In this document: positions 40,501 through 46,199 of the stretch, piece after piece
How the letters are laid out: the number at the start of each line of letters is the position of its first letter
How positions within the stretch are numbered: position 1 is the first letter of the stretch
Assembly: GCF_001625305.1 (NCBI RefSeq)
Contig: NW_017804020.1
Span: 5,090,995-5,154,994 of the forward strand
DNA: 64,000 nucleotides
Direction: 5' to 3'
Source of the DNA: Branchiostoma belcheri
Lineage: Eukaryota > Chordata > Leptocardii > Amphioxiformes > Branchiostomatidae
Notes under the pieces: model-generated
The model's database searches: none
The model's input: the letters and a program-made list of their open reading frames with translations, nothing else
What the model was told of the DNA's origin: nothing
Program-made: the position numbers and the translations under genes

Positions 40501-41718
40501 GAGAGCGGTAGGCCGCCGCTGGTACAAAATGTACAAGACATCGTCTGCCCACTGCTACACTTTGTTGACATACATTGTATTACACAACGTAATTTTCCGC
40601 TAGAAATAACTATAGAATAGCATTAAAAGATAGCACAATTCGCTTCACACAGTCGACACATGGATAAACCACAAAGTTATTTTACGAATCACATGTCCAC
40701 TTGCCTCTGGTGCTGTTATTTTTCAAGGGGCAACATCGCAACACATTAGCGGACGCCCCAGGAGGTGGCAATTTGCTATTGTCTTGTCGGCGCGCAAAAC
40801 AAACATGAAATCCGACCCTATCACATTAACGCAAACGGTAACGCGTTAGAAATAATTTCTGACGATTTTCTAACCATTTTCTGACGAAAATCTAACCAAA
40901 TACTGACGATTTTCTAACCATTTTCTGACGAAAAAATAACTCGTTAGTAACGGGGTACCCGGTTAACTATAACGCGAACGGTACTGTATTTTGTAAAGTT
41001 CTTAAAGTTCTTGATTCTGGATAATGGCTCTGCAATTCCTCATCATGGCTGTTGTTGTCTTTTATGACGTGCCAGATGGTACGTGTACAAACTTATGTTG
41101 TTTTTGTTTGTTTATTTAGGTAAGTCCTCCCATAGCAACCAACATACCATCTACAACCACCAAGTGTACTCGGGGGGTCAGCAGAGGCCAGGAGGGGGAG
41201 CCAAACAGCCCCCACCCCCCTTCCCCTTGCAGCAGGTGAGGCAAGTATAACACCTTGTCTTTGTCTATGTGTGTGTCAGGTGGTGTGGGTTAATGGTCGG
41301 TATTTAGTGTTGCCATGTTGGAACTTTTTGTATTTTTGTGTGAACAAGCTTCATTTTGTTGTTTCATGGAATTCTTCTTTTCATTTGTTTCTTGTGTTGT
41401 TTCAAGTCTGTACGTGTATTAGTATATTGAGAGGTTTCCAAAATGATGTGATCTGGAATATAAAAAGACCCCTTGGTAAACAGCTCTTGCTCTTGTCTAA
41501 TCCTCCCAAGATAACAGTGCATCAACTGAAGTAAATGTTTTGCTGTGTGTCGACTGCAGGGACTTCTGAGAGTGCCAATCTCACAGCAGAGTACGCAGGG
41601 AGGGATGGCAGTGACAGGAATGGCCCAGGGACTGTTCCTTCAGCAGCCGCAGAGACAGAAGCTGTTCTCCCAGGGGGAGGATGGCCAGCAGACTCAGCAG
41701 CCAGCCAATGCCATGTGA
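1425..41718 (+). CDS. ATXN7: Ataxin-7 orthologue, SAGA deubiquitinase-module subunit (5' end outside window)
   Basis: Ataxin-7 (yeast Sgf73) anchors the deubiquitinase module to the SAGA histone acetyltransferase complex in the nucleus. Coding exons read here: 1425-1529, 32665-32997, 34203-34285, 35635-35891, 36014-36170, 36551-36672, 37023-37899, 38254-38476, 38638-38751, 41120-41235 and 41560-41718 (TGA 41716-41718). All junctions are GT/AG. The phases join into one 848-codon frame with no internal stop. Domains in order: an N-terminal zinc finger starting VVCERCGQVVKPQALQYH; the SCA7 domain with zinc ligands C-x10-C-x5-C-x2-H and the family stretch HCGVW...KKPCTRSLTCKTH; a later conserved block CAFGARRFGKGCYMF, close to CTFGSR..GRGYYVF of vertebrate ataxin-7; then Ser/Lys-rich and Pro/Gln-rich low-complexity sequence. 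The polyglutamine tract of human ATXN7 lies N-terminal to the first exon here, so its presence cannot be judged. A paralogue such as ATXN7L1/L2 cannot be excluded; amphioxus may have one co-orthologue. Confidence 0.93.
3346..3370 (+). repeat. GAT/ATG trinucleotide microsatellite
   Basis: About eight uninterrupted GAT units. They make short Asp-rich or Met-rich apparent reading frames that should not be read as protein. Confidence 0.9.
3466..3702. mobile_element. PiggyBac-like MITE (TTAA target site)
   Basis: The ends are CCCTTGTCCTGC and GCAGGACAAGGG, a perfect 12-bp terminal inverted repeat. TTAA sits directly outside both ends (3462-3465 and 3703-3706). A TTAA duplication with ends starting CCC is the hallmark of the piggyBac superfamily. 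At 237 bp the element has no room for a transposase. Its interior is richer in CpG than the surrounding intron. Confidence 0.85.
4781..4942. repeat. Fold-back repeat with 37-bp arms
   Basis: The left arm 4781-4817 and right arm 4906-4942 are reverse complements at 35 of 37 positions (begin tgtcaccttcctcaRggcaa). The loop is 88 bp. The high arm identity suggests a fairly young MITE or fold-back insertion. I could not identify a target-site duplication or a superfamily. Confidence 0.8.
5158..5231 (+). repeat. Short minisatellite, about 21-bp unit
   Basis: Roughly three and a half copies of cacagtctccatgacaagag, with small changes in the last units. Confidence 0.8.
7079..7930. repeat. CpG-richer block, possible old transposon (unclassified)
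   Basis: Within the AT-rich intron this block holds dense CpG (for example cccgtcgcgcgaggc near 7448, and the stretch to gtctcgggcccg near 7560) and long A-rich runs. It contrasts with its flanks as the verified transposons of this window do. I found no clear terminal repeats, so the ends are approximate and the identity is unknown. Confidence 0.25.
8608..8692. mobile_element. Tiny TTAA-flanked inverted-repeat element
   Basis: The 85-bp sequence is bounded by TTAA at 8604-8607 and 8693-8696. Its ends, CCTTCTCCCTGCT and AGCAGGAAGAAGAAGG, are imperfect reverse complements. This resembles a decayed piggyBac-type MITE and shares the pattern of a C-rich start plus CCTGC with the element at 3466-3702. 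Confidence 0.6.
9438..9790. mobile_element. Possible hAT-type non-autonomous element
   Basis: The left end CAGGGCTCCAAA and right end TTTCCAGCCCTG form a 12-bp inverted repeat with two mismatches. CAGGG...CCCTG ends are typical of hAT elements. The interior is rich in acctgcacagg-like words in both directions. No clean 8-bp target duplication is visible, so this call is tentative. Confidence 0.4.
10866..10926. repeat. Perfect 11-bp inverted repeat
   Basis: agcttttatct at 10866-10876 is mirrored as agataaaagct at 10916-10926, with ggcag and ctgcc also paired inside. It could form a hairpin; no function is evident. Confidence 0.6.
13874..14064. mobile_element. Old MITE related to the mariner-type element in HUWE1 intron 2
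   Basis: The left end reads gtcaaacctgtccaagtagaccac. It matches the left end of the element at 54938 (gtcaaacctggccaagtagaccac) except at one base. The interior repeats the words caggtggtc and gtctat. The right end ccagttttact is a diverged version of caggtttgactg. The terminal bases themselves have drifted, so this is an older copy of the same family. Confidence 0.65.
14855..15130 (+). repeat. Degenerate tandem repeat, about five units of 50-65 bp
   Basis: The recurrent words are taagtcttaaggttaagaa, followed by ggaagtgatcaccaagacatc. They appear near 14856, 14923, 14974, 15044 and 15100 with considerable divergence. The array is old and non-coding. Confidence 0.65.
15392..15500 (+). repeat. 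Two-copy direct repeat
   Basis: gattgagttgagccctg followed by actattagt occurs at about 15396-15423 and again at about 15460-15490, some 63 bp apart. It is a local tandem duplication. Confidence 0.6.
20401..20495. promoter_or_regulatory. Cluster of TAATTA-type homeodomain motifs (candidate enhancer)
   Basis: Five TAAT-core sites lie within about 95 bp: ctaattacc, cttaattgc, cttaattagg, gttaatg and actaattagc. Homeodomain factors bind such cores. The surrounding intron is not unusually AT-rich here, so the clustering is suggestive. Conservation cannot be assessed from one sequence. Confidence 0.3.
22670..23330 (+). repeat. Degenerate local repeats
   Basis: Words recur in order: tttagatacaaaactg (22673 and 22820), gcagaatt/gcagaactg followed by ctagaacaatagg/ctggaacaatagg (22970 and 23142), and gatggaacaata (23275). 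The block appears to be several rounds of local duplication, now diverged. Confidence 0.4.
25932..25951. other. Assembly gap (20 N)
   Basis: Twenty N bases break the sequence within the large ataxin-7 intron. Its left flank is a GC-rich stretch and a G10 run follows at 26041. The true gap size is unknown. Confidence 0.99.
28446..28745 (+). repeat. Minisatellite, about 31-bp unit, roughly nine copies
   Basis: The unit is close to taccctgggctggagaagg then gtgggttgtag. Early copies end gggtatac and later ones gggttatag or gggttgtag. A stretch at about 28585-28627 interrupts the array. It keeps a 130-codon frame open (28384-28776), but the protein is only the repeat and there is no splice or gene context. 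Confidence 0.9.
32665..32997 (+). CDS. ATXN7: ATXN7 exon: end of zinc finger and basic/Ser-rich linker
   Basis: The exon starts after ttgtgttttcacag and ends ctgaaag before gtcagc. It begins EHRHGGKDSDTSS, completing the finger started at 1425, and ends DKERKIPLKD across the junction. Between them is an Ala/Ser/Lys-rich linker. GC content rises sharply compared with the introns. Confidence 0.9.
33014..33062 (+). repeat. Tandem 21-24 bp duplication just inside the intron
   Basis: ttcaattgtttacaatccac occurs twice in a row, 26 bp apart, 17 bp downstream of the donor of the preceding exon. Confidence 0.8.
33640..33740 (+). repeat. Three-copy degenerate tandem repeat
   Basis: ggtctcacaccacagtttgt recurs at about 33639, 33680 and 33718 with changes. 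It is non-coding and lies in the ataxin-7 intron before the SCA7 exons. Confidence 0.5.
33880..34113 (-). mobile_element. tRNA-derived SINE
   Basis: Read on the minus strand from about 34113, the head has a tRNA-like A box (tagtccagtggttagcgg) and a B box (gggagttcgaatcccgg) at RNA polymerase III promoter spacing. A non-tRNA body follows (tagggtcgcagtccttagg, acgttaagccgtggtcc). The acceptor stem does not close after the T arm, so this is not a functional tRNA gene. Amphioxus has tRNA-headed SINEs, some of the Deu-domain class; assigning this one needs a library. The 3' end is approximate. Confidence 0.75.
34203..34285 (+). CDS. ATXN7: ATXN7 exon: first half of SCA7 domain
   Basis: It lies between ttcctgctcag and gtgagt. 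It encodes REYDPNKHCGVWLPDMKK, then PCTRSLTCK. Three of the four zinc ligands (C-x10-C-x5-C) are here and the final His opens the next coding exon (THAL). This is the most diagnostic part of the ataxin-7/Sgf73 family. Confidence 0.95.
35567..35610 (+). repeat. Intronic copy of an exon's 5' part
   Basis: catcagaagagaggtgcctc followed by agaggagaaact matches the exon sequence at 35648-35684 (cctcagaagagcagtgccac, agaggagaaaac) with few changes, 81 bp upstream. The frame between the two copies is open. The copy would read RREVPQRR against RRAVPQRR in the exon. The intervening sequence is a pyrimidine-rich splice acceptor, so I treat the copy as intronic. Confidence 0.7.
35635..35891 (+). CDS. 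ATXN7: ATXN7 exon: second half of SCA7 domain and charged helix
   Basis: After the acceptor tgttttccacag it reads THALSLRRAVPQRRKPFDEL, matching THSLSQRRAVQGRRKRFDVL of vertebrate ataxin-7 in pattern. A highly charged Arg/Glu stretch (about 35707-35765), probably helical, follows, then a Ser/Pro/Thr linker. The exon ends ccaaag before gtcagt. Confidence 0.93.
36014..36170 (+). CDS. ATXN7: ATXN7 exon with acidic linker
   Basis: It starts after tccccacag, is entered in phase 2 and ends in phase 0 at cccgccact before gtaagt. It encodes a Pro-rich then Glu/Asp-rich linker (GEGEEEADSNENLD) ending NHPRPAT. Its 3' edge, including the donor, is repeated downstream (36171-36335), so alternative donors at 36238 and 36286 are possible. 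Confidence 0.8.
36125..36335 (+). repeat. Tandem repeat of an exon end with its splice donor
   Basis: The exon end and donor (actcaaccaccc, agacccgccactgtaagtaat) occur three times, with donors at 36171, 36238 and 36286. A fourth, truncated copy lacks the donor. Unit lengths are 67 and 48 bp. One copy also holds tccccacag, an acceptor-like site at about 36204-36212. Confidence 0.9.
36551..36672 (+). CDS. ATXN7: ATXN7 exon: conserved second domain
   Basis: It starts after ccattctgcag and ends ctcaa before gtaagg. It encodes CAFGARRFGKGCYMFSRRTD, then LLRSAFTALLERQL. This block matches the C-terminal conserved region of vertebrate ataxin-7 proteins in pattern (C-x-FG-x-R...GRGYYVF...R.RFAL..MVEKHL). 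Confidence 0.9.
37023..37899 (+). CDS. ATXN7: ATXN7 large Ser/Lys-rich exon
   Basis: The 877-nt exon lies between ccctcccccag and gtgagt. It encodes basic patches (KKTKD...SKSKKKKSSS and KSRKRSSSSSSSAKSKGG) that may act as nuclear localisation signals. Between them is a region without obvious domains containing a more hydrophobic stretch (SIKGLSIVVTNIDPLVNGQV). Three frames stay open over parts of it because of its composition; only the one in phase with the flanking exons is taken as coding. Confidence 0.85.
38254..38751 (+). CDS. ATXN7: ATXN7 exon pair 38254-38476 and 38638-38751
   Basis: The first exon ends gccaaa before gtaagt. The second starts after ggtacag and ends gcaa before gtaagg. 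They encode a Ser/Pro-rich linker, then FQKHIAIAAHKQHLDQHRR, a Gln/His-rich helix-prone segment. Both boundaries keep frame. Confidence 0.8.
38896..40986. mobile_element. Tc1/mariner-type non-autonomous DNA transposon, 2.09 kb
   Basis: The ends CAGTACCGTTCGCGTTATAG and its reverse complement are flanked by TA on both sides (38894-38895, 40987-40988), the Tc1/mariner signature. Subterminal repeats are present: TTTCCG words on the left, and on the right ctgacgattttctaaccatt twice (from about 40859 and 40904). The element is CpG-rich and has no transposase-sized frame. It fills most of the 2.37-kb intron 38752-41119, so the intron was short before insertion. The near-perfect ends suggest a fairly young copy. 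Confidence 0.88.
39834..39896 (+). promoter_or_regulatory. Promoter-like block inside the transposon
   Basis: Two CCAAT boxes lie 30 bp apart in similar contexts (gccaatcacagcg at 39833, accaatcagagcg at 39863), followed by attataat at 39889-39896. The order and spacing resemble a CCAAT/TATA core promoter. No transcript evidence can be seen here. Confidence 0.35.
41120..41235 (+). CDS. ATXN7: ATXN7 exon starting with a donor-like GTAAGT
   Basis: The exon starts directly after tttgtttatttag, and its first six bases are gtaagt, a strong 5' splice-site sequence. It encodes SHSNQHTIYNHQVYSGGQQR, then a Gly/Pro-rich stretch to FPLQQ, and ends before gtgagg. At 116 nt it is not a multiple of three, so skipping it would shift the frame of the last exon. 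Confidence 0.8.
41560..41718 (+). CDS. ATXN7: ATXN7 terminal coding exon
   Basis: After the acceptor gtgtcgactgcag it reads GLLRVPISQQSTQGGMAVTG, then a Gln-rich tail ending QQPANAM and TGA. Fifty-two codons plus stop. Another frame is open over the same stretch, but phase continuity from the previous exon selects this one. Confidence 0.8.
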   Translation, partial: GLLRVPISQQSTQGGMAVTGMAQGLFLQQPQRQKLFSQGEDGQQTQQPANAM

Positions 41719-44640
41719 TCCCCCCACCCACAAGGCCCCATAGTCTCCCACTGTACTACTTGTGTCCTACCAGTGTCTTCCACTGCCACGAATTACACAG
41801 ACACGTAATGAAGAAAAGGGGATGTTCAAAACCGAACCAGTTGAAGAGCGTCTTAGAATCCTGAAGAAATCTGCATTGTGTCTCCTTAAAGTTGACCTCT
41901 CCCCCTCAGTCTGTTTCTTCTCCTTGATCAGCCAGTGTTAGGTCGTTGTCATGGTAACAGGGTGAGTTGAATGTGACTTCCAGATATGACATAACCTTGC
42001 TGTAGACTTGAGCGCTTCTTGCAATGTTTTCATTATTTTCTATAGGTTTGGAGGGGGGGGATAAGACAGCTCAGAAAGATTTACACCCAGTGAGTGTGGC
42101 CAACAAATAGAGACAATGACCACTTTTCTATTTTTCAACGATCTTTGTTTTTATTACAACCCATACCTTCTACTAAAATCTCAACAGGCTGCTTTGGTCT
42201 GTTTGCGACAAATGTTAGTTTGGCTGCATTTGGAAAATTTGGAATTCTTATTACCGGTACATTTTCTTGTCAAATATTCCAAAAACTGCTGACATTCTAA
42301 CAGATGATCAGCACATAATGAAGAGAAAACCATGCATTTTCATGCAATTGAAAAAGGACTTCCCAACATGAAATGTAGAAAAATCTCTGTGTAAATCCTT
42401 TCCTCAGTCATGCTGGAATTCAGCATCCAAGTCACCCTGGCATGGTCGAACCACCACTGTCAGCATACCCCGGGCCTAATCATTGGGCTCGCTCTGGCAG
42501 GTATGCAAACTAGGTAAGTTGGGGGAGTCCACTTTCTACAGTTGCCTTATATCAACACTGTCCCAGTACAGTTGGACCATTCCACATCCCAGGAACACAA
42601 TAGGACACACGATAACCCCAGTCGTTTGAATCTGACAACCCATTTGAAAGTGAAGTTCTCTCTCCACAACCAAATACTTTGTCTCACCTACCAAAGTTTC
42701 CGCAACTTGCCAGCTGCCTTCAGTATGGCATAACAAATTCTGTTGACGAAACTTTGGCAGATGAAGAAAAAAACTTGTGGAAAGACCTTTCCTTTCCAAT
42801 GGGGTACCAGTGTGATGAAGCTATCCATGGCTGTGAGACCCGCTCTAGTCCCTCCCTGTTGCTCCTACAAAGTGCTTTGGCCAATGGGAGATTTTTGCCC
42901 CTTGGGAATTCTGTACAGATACTGGCGGCTGCCTGAATAGGGTCATCTGGGGACACCGTAACTTATTCTACAGCTTCCGGATGACAAGACGGCTTGTTGG
43001 CCGCCCGGAACCATCACAAGCAAAGACGTATATTAAATATAGATCCCCAGGTCTCTCCAGGTGGCACAGCAGAGGAGTCTAGAACAAACTTTAGTGTAAA
43101 ATGTCTATATTTTTAAAATTATCAATAAATTAAGACCCAGTTGCCACTCGTGTAATACAATCAATGTTGAAAAAGCTATTTTGTCAATTCCCAAGTTGTA
43201 ACTCTGTACATATTTAATATGTATTTTTTGCACAAAGTTTATGCGCAGTTACTTCTTTGGGTAAATATTTGGCATCTAAGTTTATTTTATTTATTTAGGA
43301 CAACGTATTTGTTACTTGAAATGATTTTGCAGGCAAGGACGTATGTATCTCAATTTTGTCGTGTTATAACGCCAGGATTTATTATAAAAATGAAGAAAAT
43401 AGTGGAAAGTCCGAGTGACCTCCACTTGGATTGAGAAATTTGTATACCAAATAACTGTATCGAGACTTCTGAATTATTTAAATCGCTAGACTTGTACTGC
43501 ACTAGGGCTAGCTAGTATTTAATGCTGAACTTATTTACCATAGGAAGCCGTCAGATAGGAAAAATGTTTTTGTCACCAAAGTTTCCTTTTGTATTGTAAC
43601 AATGCCCAGTCTTGAGGATTACATTGTTGTTACTGAACAAGCATCTATATTGTACAAATATCGATGGTATGAACTTTTCCGAAAAAAATGTTAAGAATAG
43701 GAGGTCCTGAATACAGTATCCTGTTTGTATATATTCATTTGTAGGCAACAATACTTTCAATGTTGACAGAAAAAAATATTATCATGAAAAAAAATCTCAT
43801 TGCGCCTTGAGAGGTATAATGGCACAGGTGACAATGGCGTCACAGACGTGCGATTTCCCCATGTTGTACAGAACCGCTCCCAGAACTGTCTACTTATGTT
43901 CAGCTGATTATCTCATTTCTCAGTTTTGTACCACTTTTTTTGTTATTGTTTAAGAAGAACAGAATTGCGAAGGAGAAAGTTCAGCGGGGAGCGTCCTTTC
44001 CAAGCAATCGGTTCTGGTGAGACGCCGGCTCTATGTGATAATCAGGTAGACGGGCGTCCCCAGGCAGAGACCAAACGCAGTGGGTTCGTGTGCCATGTTC
44101 GGAGAACCCACACAGGCGCCGGTCGGCAGCCGGGGAGGGCAAATAACAGATGACTTACAGAAACAACGTAAAGACAGGAAATGCACGGACAGACAGACAA
44201 GTAACAAACCGACGGACAGACGTGTGGACATGTGACGCACAGACATATGACTCACTGAAGACTACGCAAACCTTTCTTCCACCCTGGAGTGTGTCTCCTG
44301 CCTTAAGCTGCTTCTAGAGTTCAACATTATGTTTCCTTTTGACGCTTTGTTTTATTTTATTTTTGTTAGTGGAATTTCAGTCCTTTGGGTAGAGTTTTGA
44401 AAGAAGTCCTTCCGTAGGTTCGGATATGATTGTTGCTGCTTTTGTACATATCAGTATCAGCCAGTGAACTGGGTCCTGTCTTGAAGAAACCGAAAGTTTG
44501 CCCTCCTCGTCTGCCGCGCGCGTGTCCATGTGACGTTAGATCTAGACAATTTACTGTCATGTCTTTTCCTCTTTTCCTGTGGCAAAAAATCCCCAGTACC
44601 CGACTTTTTGTAACTCCCTGTAAATAAAATTTAATTTATA
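41719..44640 (+). other. Probable ATXN7 3' UTR with two polyadenylation signals
   Basis: There is no further coding evidence after the stop. AATAAA occurs at 43124-43129 and at 44623-44628, which would give 3' UTRs of about 1.4 and 2.9 kb. A GACA-rich stretch lies at about 44185-44250. The exact ends are inferred. Confidence 0.5.
44623..44628 (+). terminator. Distal AATAAA polyadenylation signal
   Basis: aataaa in ctgtaaataaaattt, followed by a T/G-rich stretch (tgctgcttggttcttgtgcg) within 50 bp. It is a plausible end for the ataxin-7 transcript. Confidence 0.45.
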
Positions 44641-44913
44641 CCTGTTTATGAAACTCTTGCTGCTTGGTTCTTGTGCGTTTGAGTTAGAGAGTGAATGGAT
44701 GAATGAATGAATAGATAACTGCTTTATTAGCTTGCTGATGCGTGACAGCCATATGCTAAAAACAATTACTGTGAAAATGAATATGGCTCTTTCGAGCGTC
44801 TGTGACGTCGCCAAGACCAGGGACAAGTACATGTTTGTATTTCGAGATAAGACAGAATTGCTATTCTTTGCAGGTATAGATGCAAAGTTATATCATACCC
44901 GGGCCGCGATAAC

Positions 44914-44981
44914 GTTCGATAACGGGTTCCAGACCGGGCCGTACTTTACGGTACGGCCCGGTCCGGAACCCGTTATCGAAC
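44914..44981. repeat. GC-rich hairpin with about 31-bp arms
   Basis: gttcgataacgggttcc...gggccgtac is mirrored on the other side of a short loop (about 44945-44949) with one mismatch. Similar words (cgataac, gattcgaacgcg) continue outside the arms. It is probably the core of a small fold-back transposon. Confidence 0.8.
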
Positions 44982-45163
44982 GCTTCCATGGCTTCCATAA
45001 AACGATTCGAACGCGTTGCGCCCTAACCGCTTGTGCCCCTTTCGAAAATTCGAATACAGAATCCGGACGTTGGAACTGATGTTGTTGCATTTGAGGGTCT
45101 AGTGGCACCAACTTTTGGCTCATCTTGCATTGAAATGCGCGTTTTCTTGGGTGGGTATGATAT

Positions 45164-45325
45164 AAATAAAATACAACACGGTGTATTCCGCACCGCCCTC
45201 GGTCCCGGCCCTCCCGCGAGTCGGATCGCCCTCCGGCCTGCGGCCGTCGGGCGATCCGACCCGCGGTCGGGCCGATACCTCGGGCGATACGGAATACCCC
45301 GTGTTGTATTCTATATGTACATAAC
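45164..45325. mobile_element. MITE with long terminal inverted repeats
   Basis: The left end aatacaacacggtgtattccg and the right end cggaataccccgtgttgtatt are reverse complements apart from one base. The homology continues inward (gcaccgccctcgg against cctcgggcgatac). A second nested palindrome at the centre (ggatcgccctcc...ggcgatcc) makes the whole 160 bp fold back. The superfamily is not clear from the ends. Confidence 0.8.
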
Positions 45326-45479
45326 ACATGCCGGAAACTTTGGACTAAAAGAACCAGAGCAAGAGTATACCACAGACATGTCTGACACAGTTGGGTATCT
45401 ATAGGTTTCTGTGGGGCCTCGTTTTAGCCTTGTATTAAACCATCTCACAGAAGCCTGTGGTTGCACTACCCACACCCTT

Positions 45480-45640
45480 CACTGGGCGGCGCTTTAGGAG
45501 CACCGTGTCACGGTCAGGTGCAGCTCGTTTGTAATGGCGAATGGAGTTCAGTGATTGAAGTACATTTTCCTTTCACAAGTCGGCGTTTCATGGGCATGCG
45601 CACCATGTCACGGTCAGGTGCAGTCCGTTTAATTTTGTGG
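45480..45640 (+). repeat. Tandem duplication, about 100-bp unit, upstream of the HSF-like gene
   Basis: gtgtcacggtcaggtgcag (45506) and atgtcacggtcaggtgcag (45606) are 100 bp apart. Similarity extends on both sides: caccgtgtcacgg/caccatgtcacgg, gcggcgctttaggagcac/tcggcgtttcatgggcat and gctcgttt/gtccgttt. Its position suggests a duplicated promoter module for the downstream gene. Confidence 0.7.
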
Positions 45641-45827
45641 CTAGAAATGACTTGAAGGCACGCAGATAGAGTGAAGACATGAGTAAGGCAATTCTATCAG
45701 GCAGAAAGAAACGCACCCATTAAAACACGGAGCGAAGAGAAGATTTGTTGCGAAAGTGTTTGTCTTCTCGACGTTTTTTGTCAACGTGTAAATAGAAAGA
45801 CTGGGTGAACTTTTCAAGCAAGAAAGC

Positions 45828-46199
45828 ATGGAAGATTTCTTGGGCGTTCAGCACCAAGGACAGGTACAATAGTAGTCAGGATCGTGTGTGTTGATTAGTA
45901 GTTAGCGACCCTGTTGGTAGTAGAGTATCTATATATCTCCATCTTTCTCTTATATCTGTGTGGACTGATGTGTGAAGAAACAGATCAGGAAGATATGACG
46001 AAGCTTGGAATGGCACGTTCCATCCTTCCGAACCGAACCTACCTAACTTGGAACAACCACACGGTGATGTAACGGTTCTGGAAAACTTTTGGAAAACGCG
46101 CTTCTTGTGTCTGACACAATTTCAAAGTACATACAACAAGTAAGCCTGGAGGAGAGGGGCAACAGTTCTCTGTATTTTCTTTTAAGACTTCCCTACGAC
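45828..46199 (+). promoter_or_regulatory. 5' leader region of the HSF-like gene
   Basis: A donor-like caccaaggacag/gtacaa ends at 45863 and a strong acceptor, tctgtattttcttttaag, ends at 46186, so a 5' intron of about 323 bp is likely. The ATG at 45828 (MEDFLGVQHQGQ) would be out of frame with the HSF domain after that splice and is better read as an upstream ORF. ttctggaa at 46076-46083 is a two-unit heat-shock-element-like inverted pair; the third unit is weak. Confidence 0.4.

Larger units (their letters stand above)
44641..45820. other. Intergenic region between ATXN7 and the HSF-like gene
   Basis: It holds two fold-back elements and a duplicated 100-bp block, listed separately. The short frames seen here come from the GC-rich palindromes. 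I find no gene. Confidence 0.6.

Noticed and set aside
44893-45404. Frames of 123-144 codons on both strands, rich in Arg/Gly/Pro
   Set aside because: They are produced by GC-rich palindromes of the two fold-back elements.
45828-45863. MEDFLGVQHQGQ as a first coding exon of the HSF-like gene
   Set aside because: Splicing its donor to the acceptor at 46186 puts it out of frame with the HSF domain, so an upstream ORF is more likely.
46089-46199. N-terminal extension of the HSF-like frame
   Set aside because: It would start at TTG, and a strong splice acceptor at 46186 lies within it. The ATG at 46200 is preferred.
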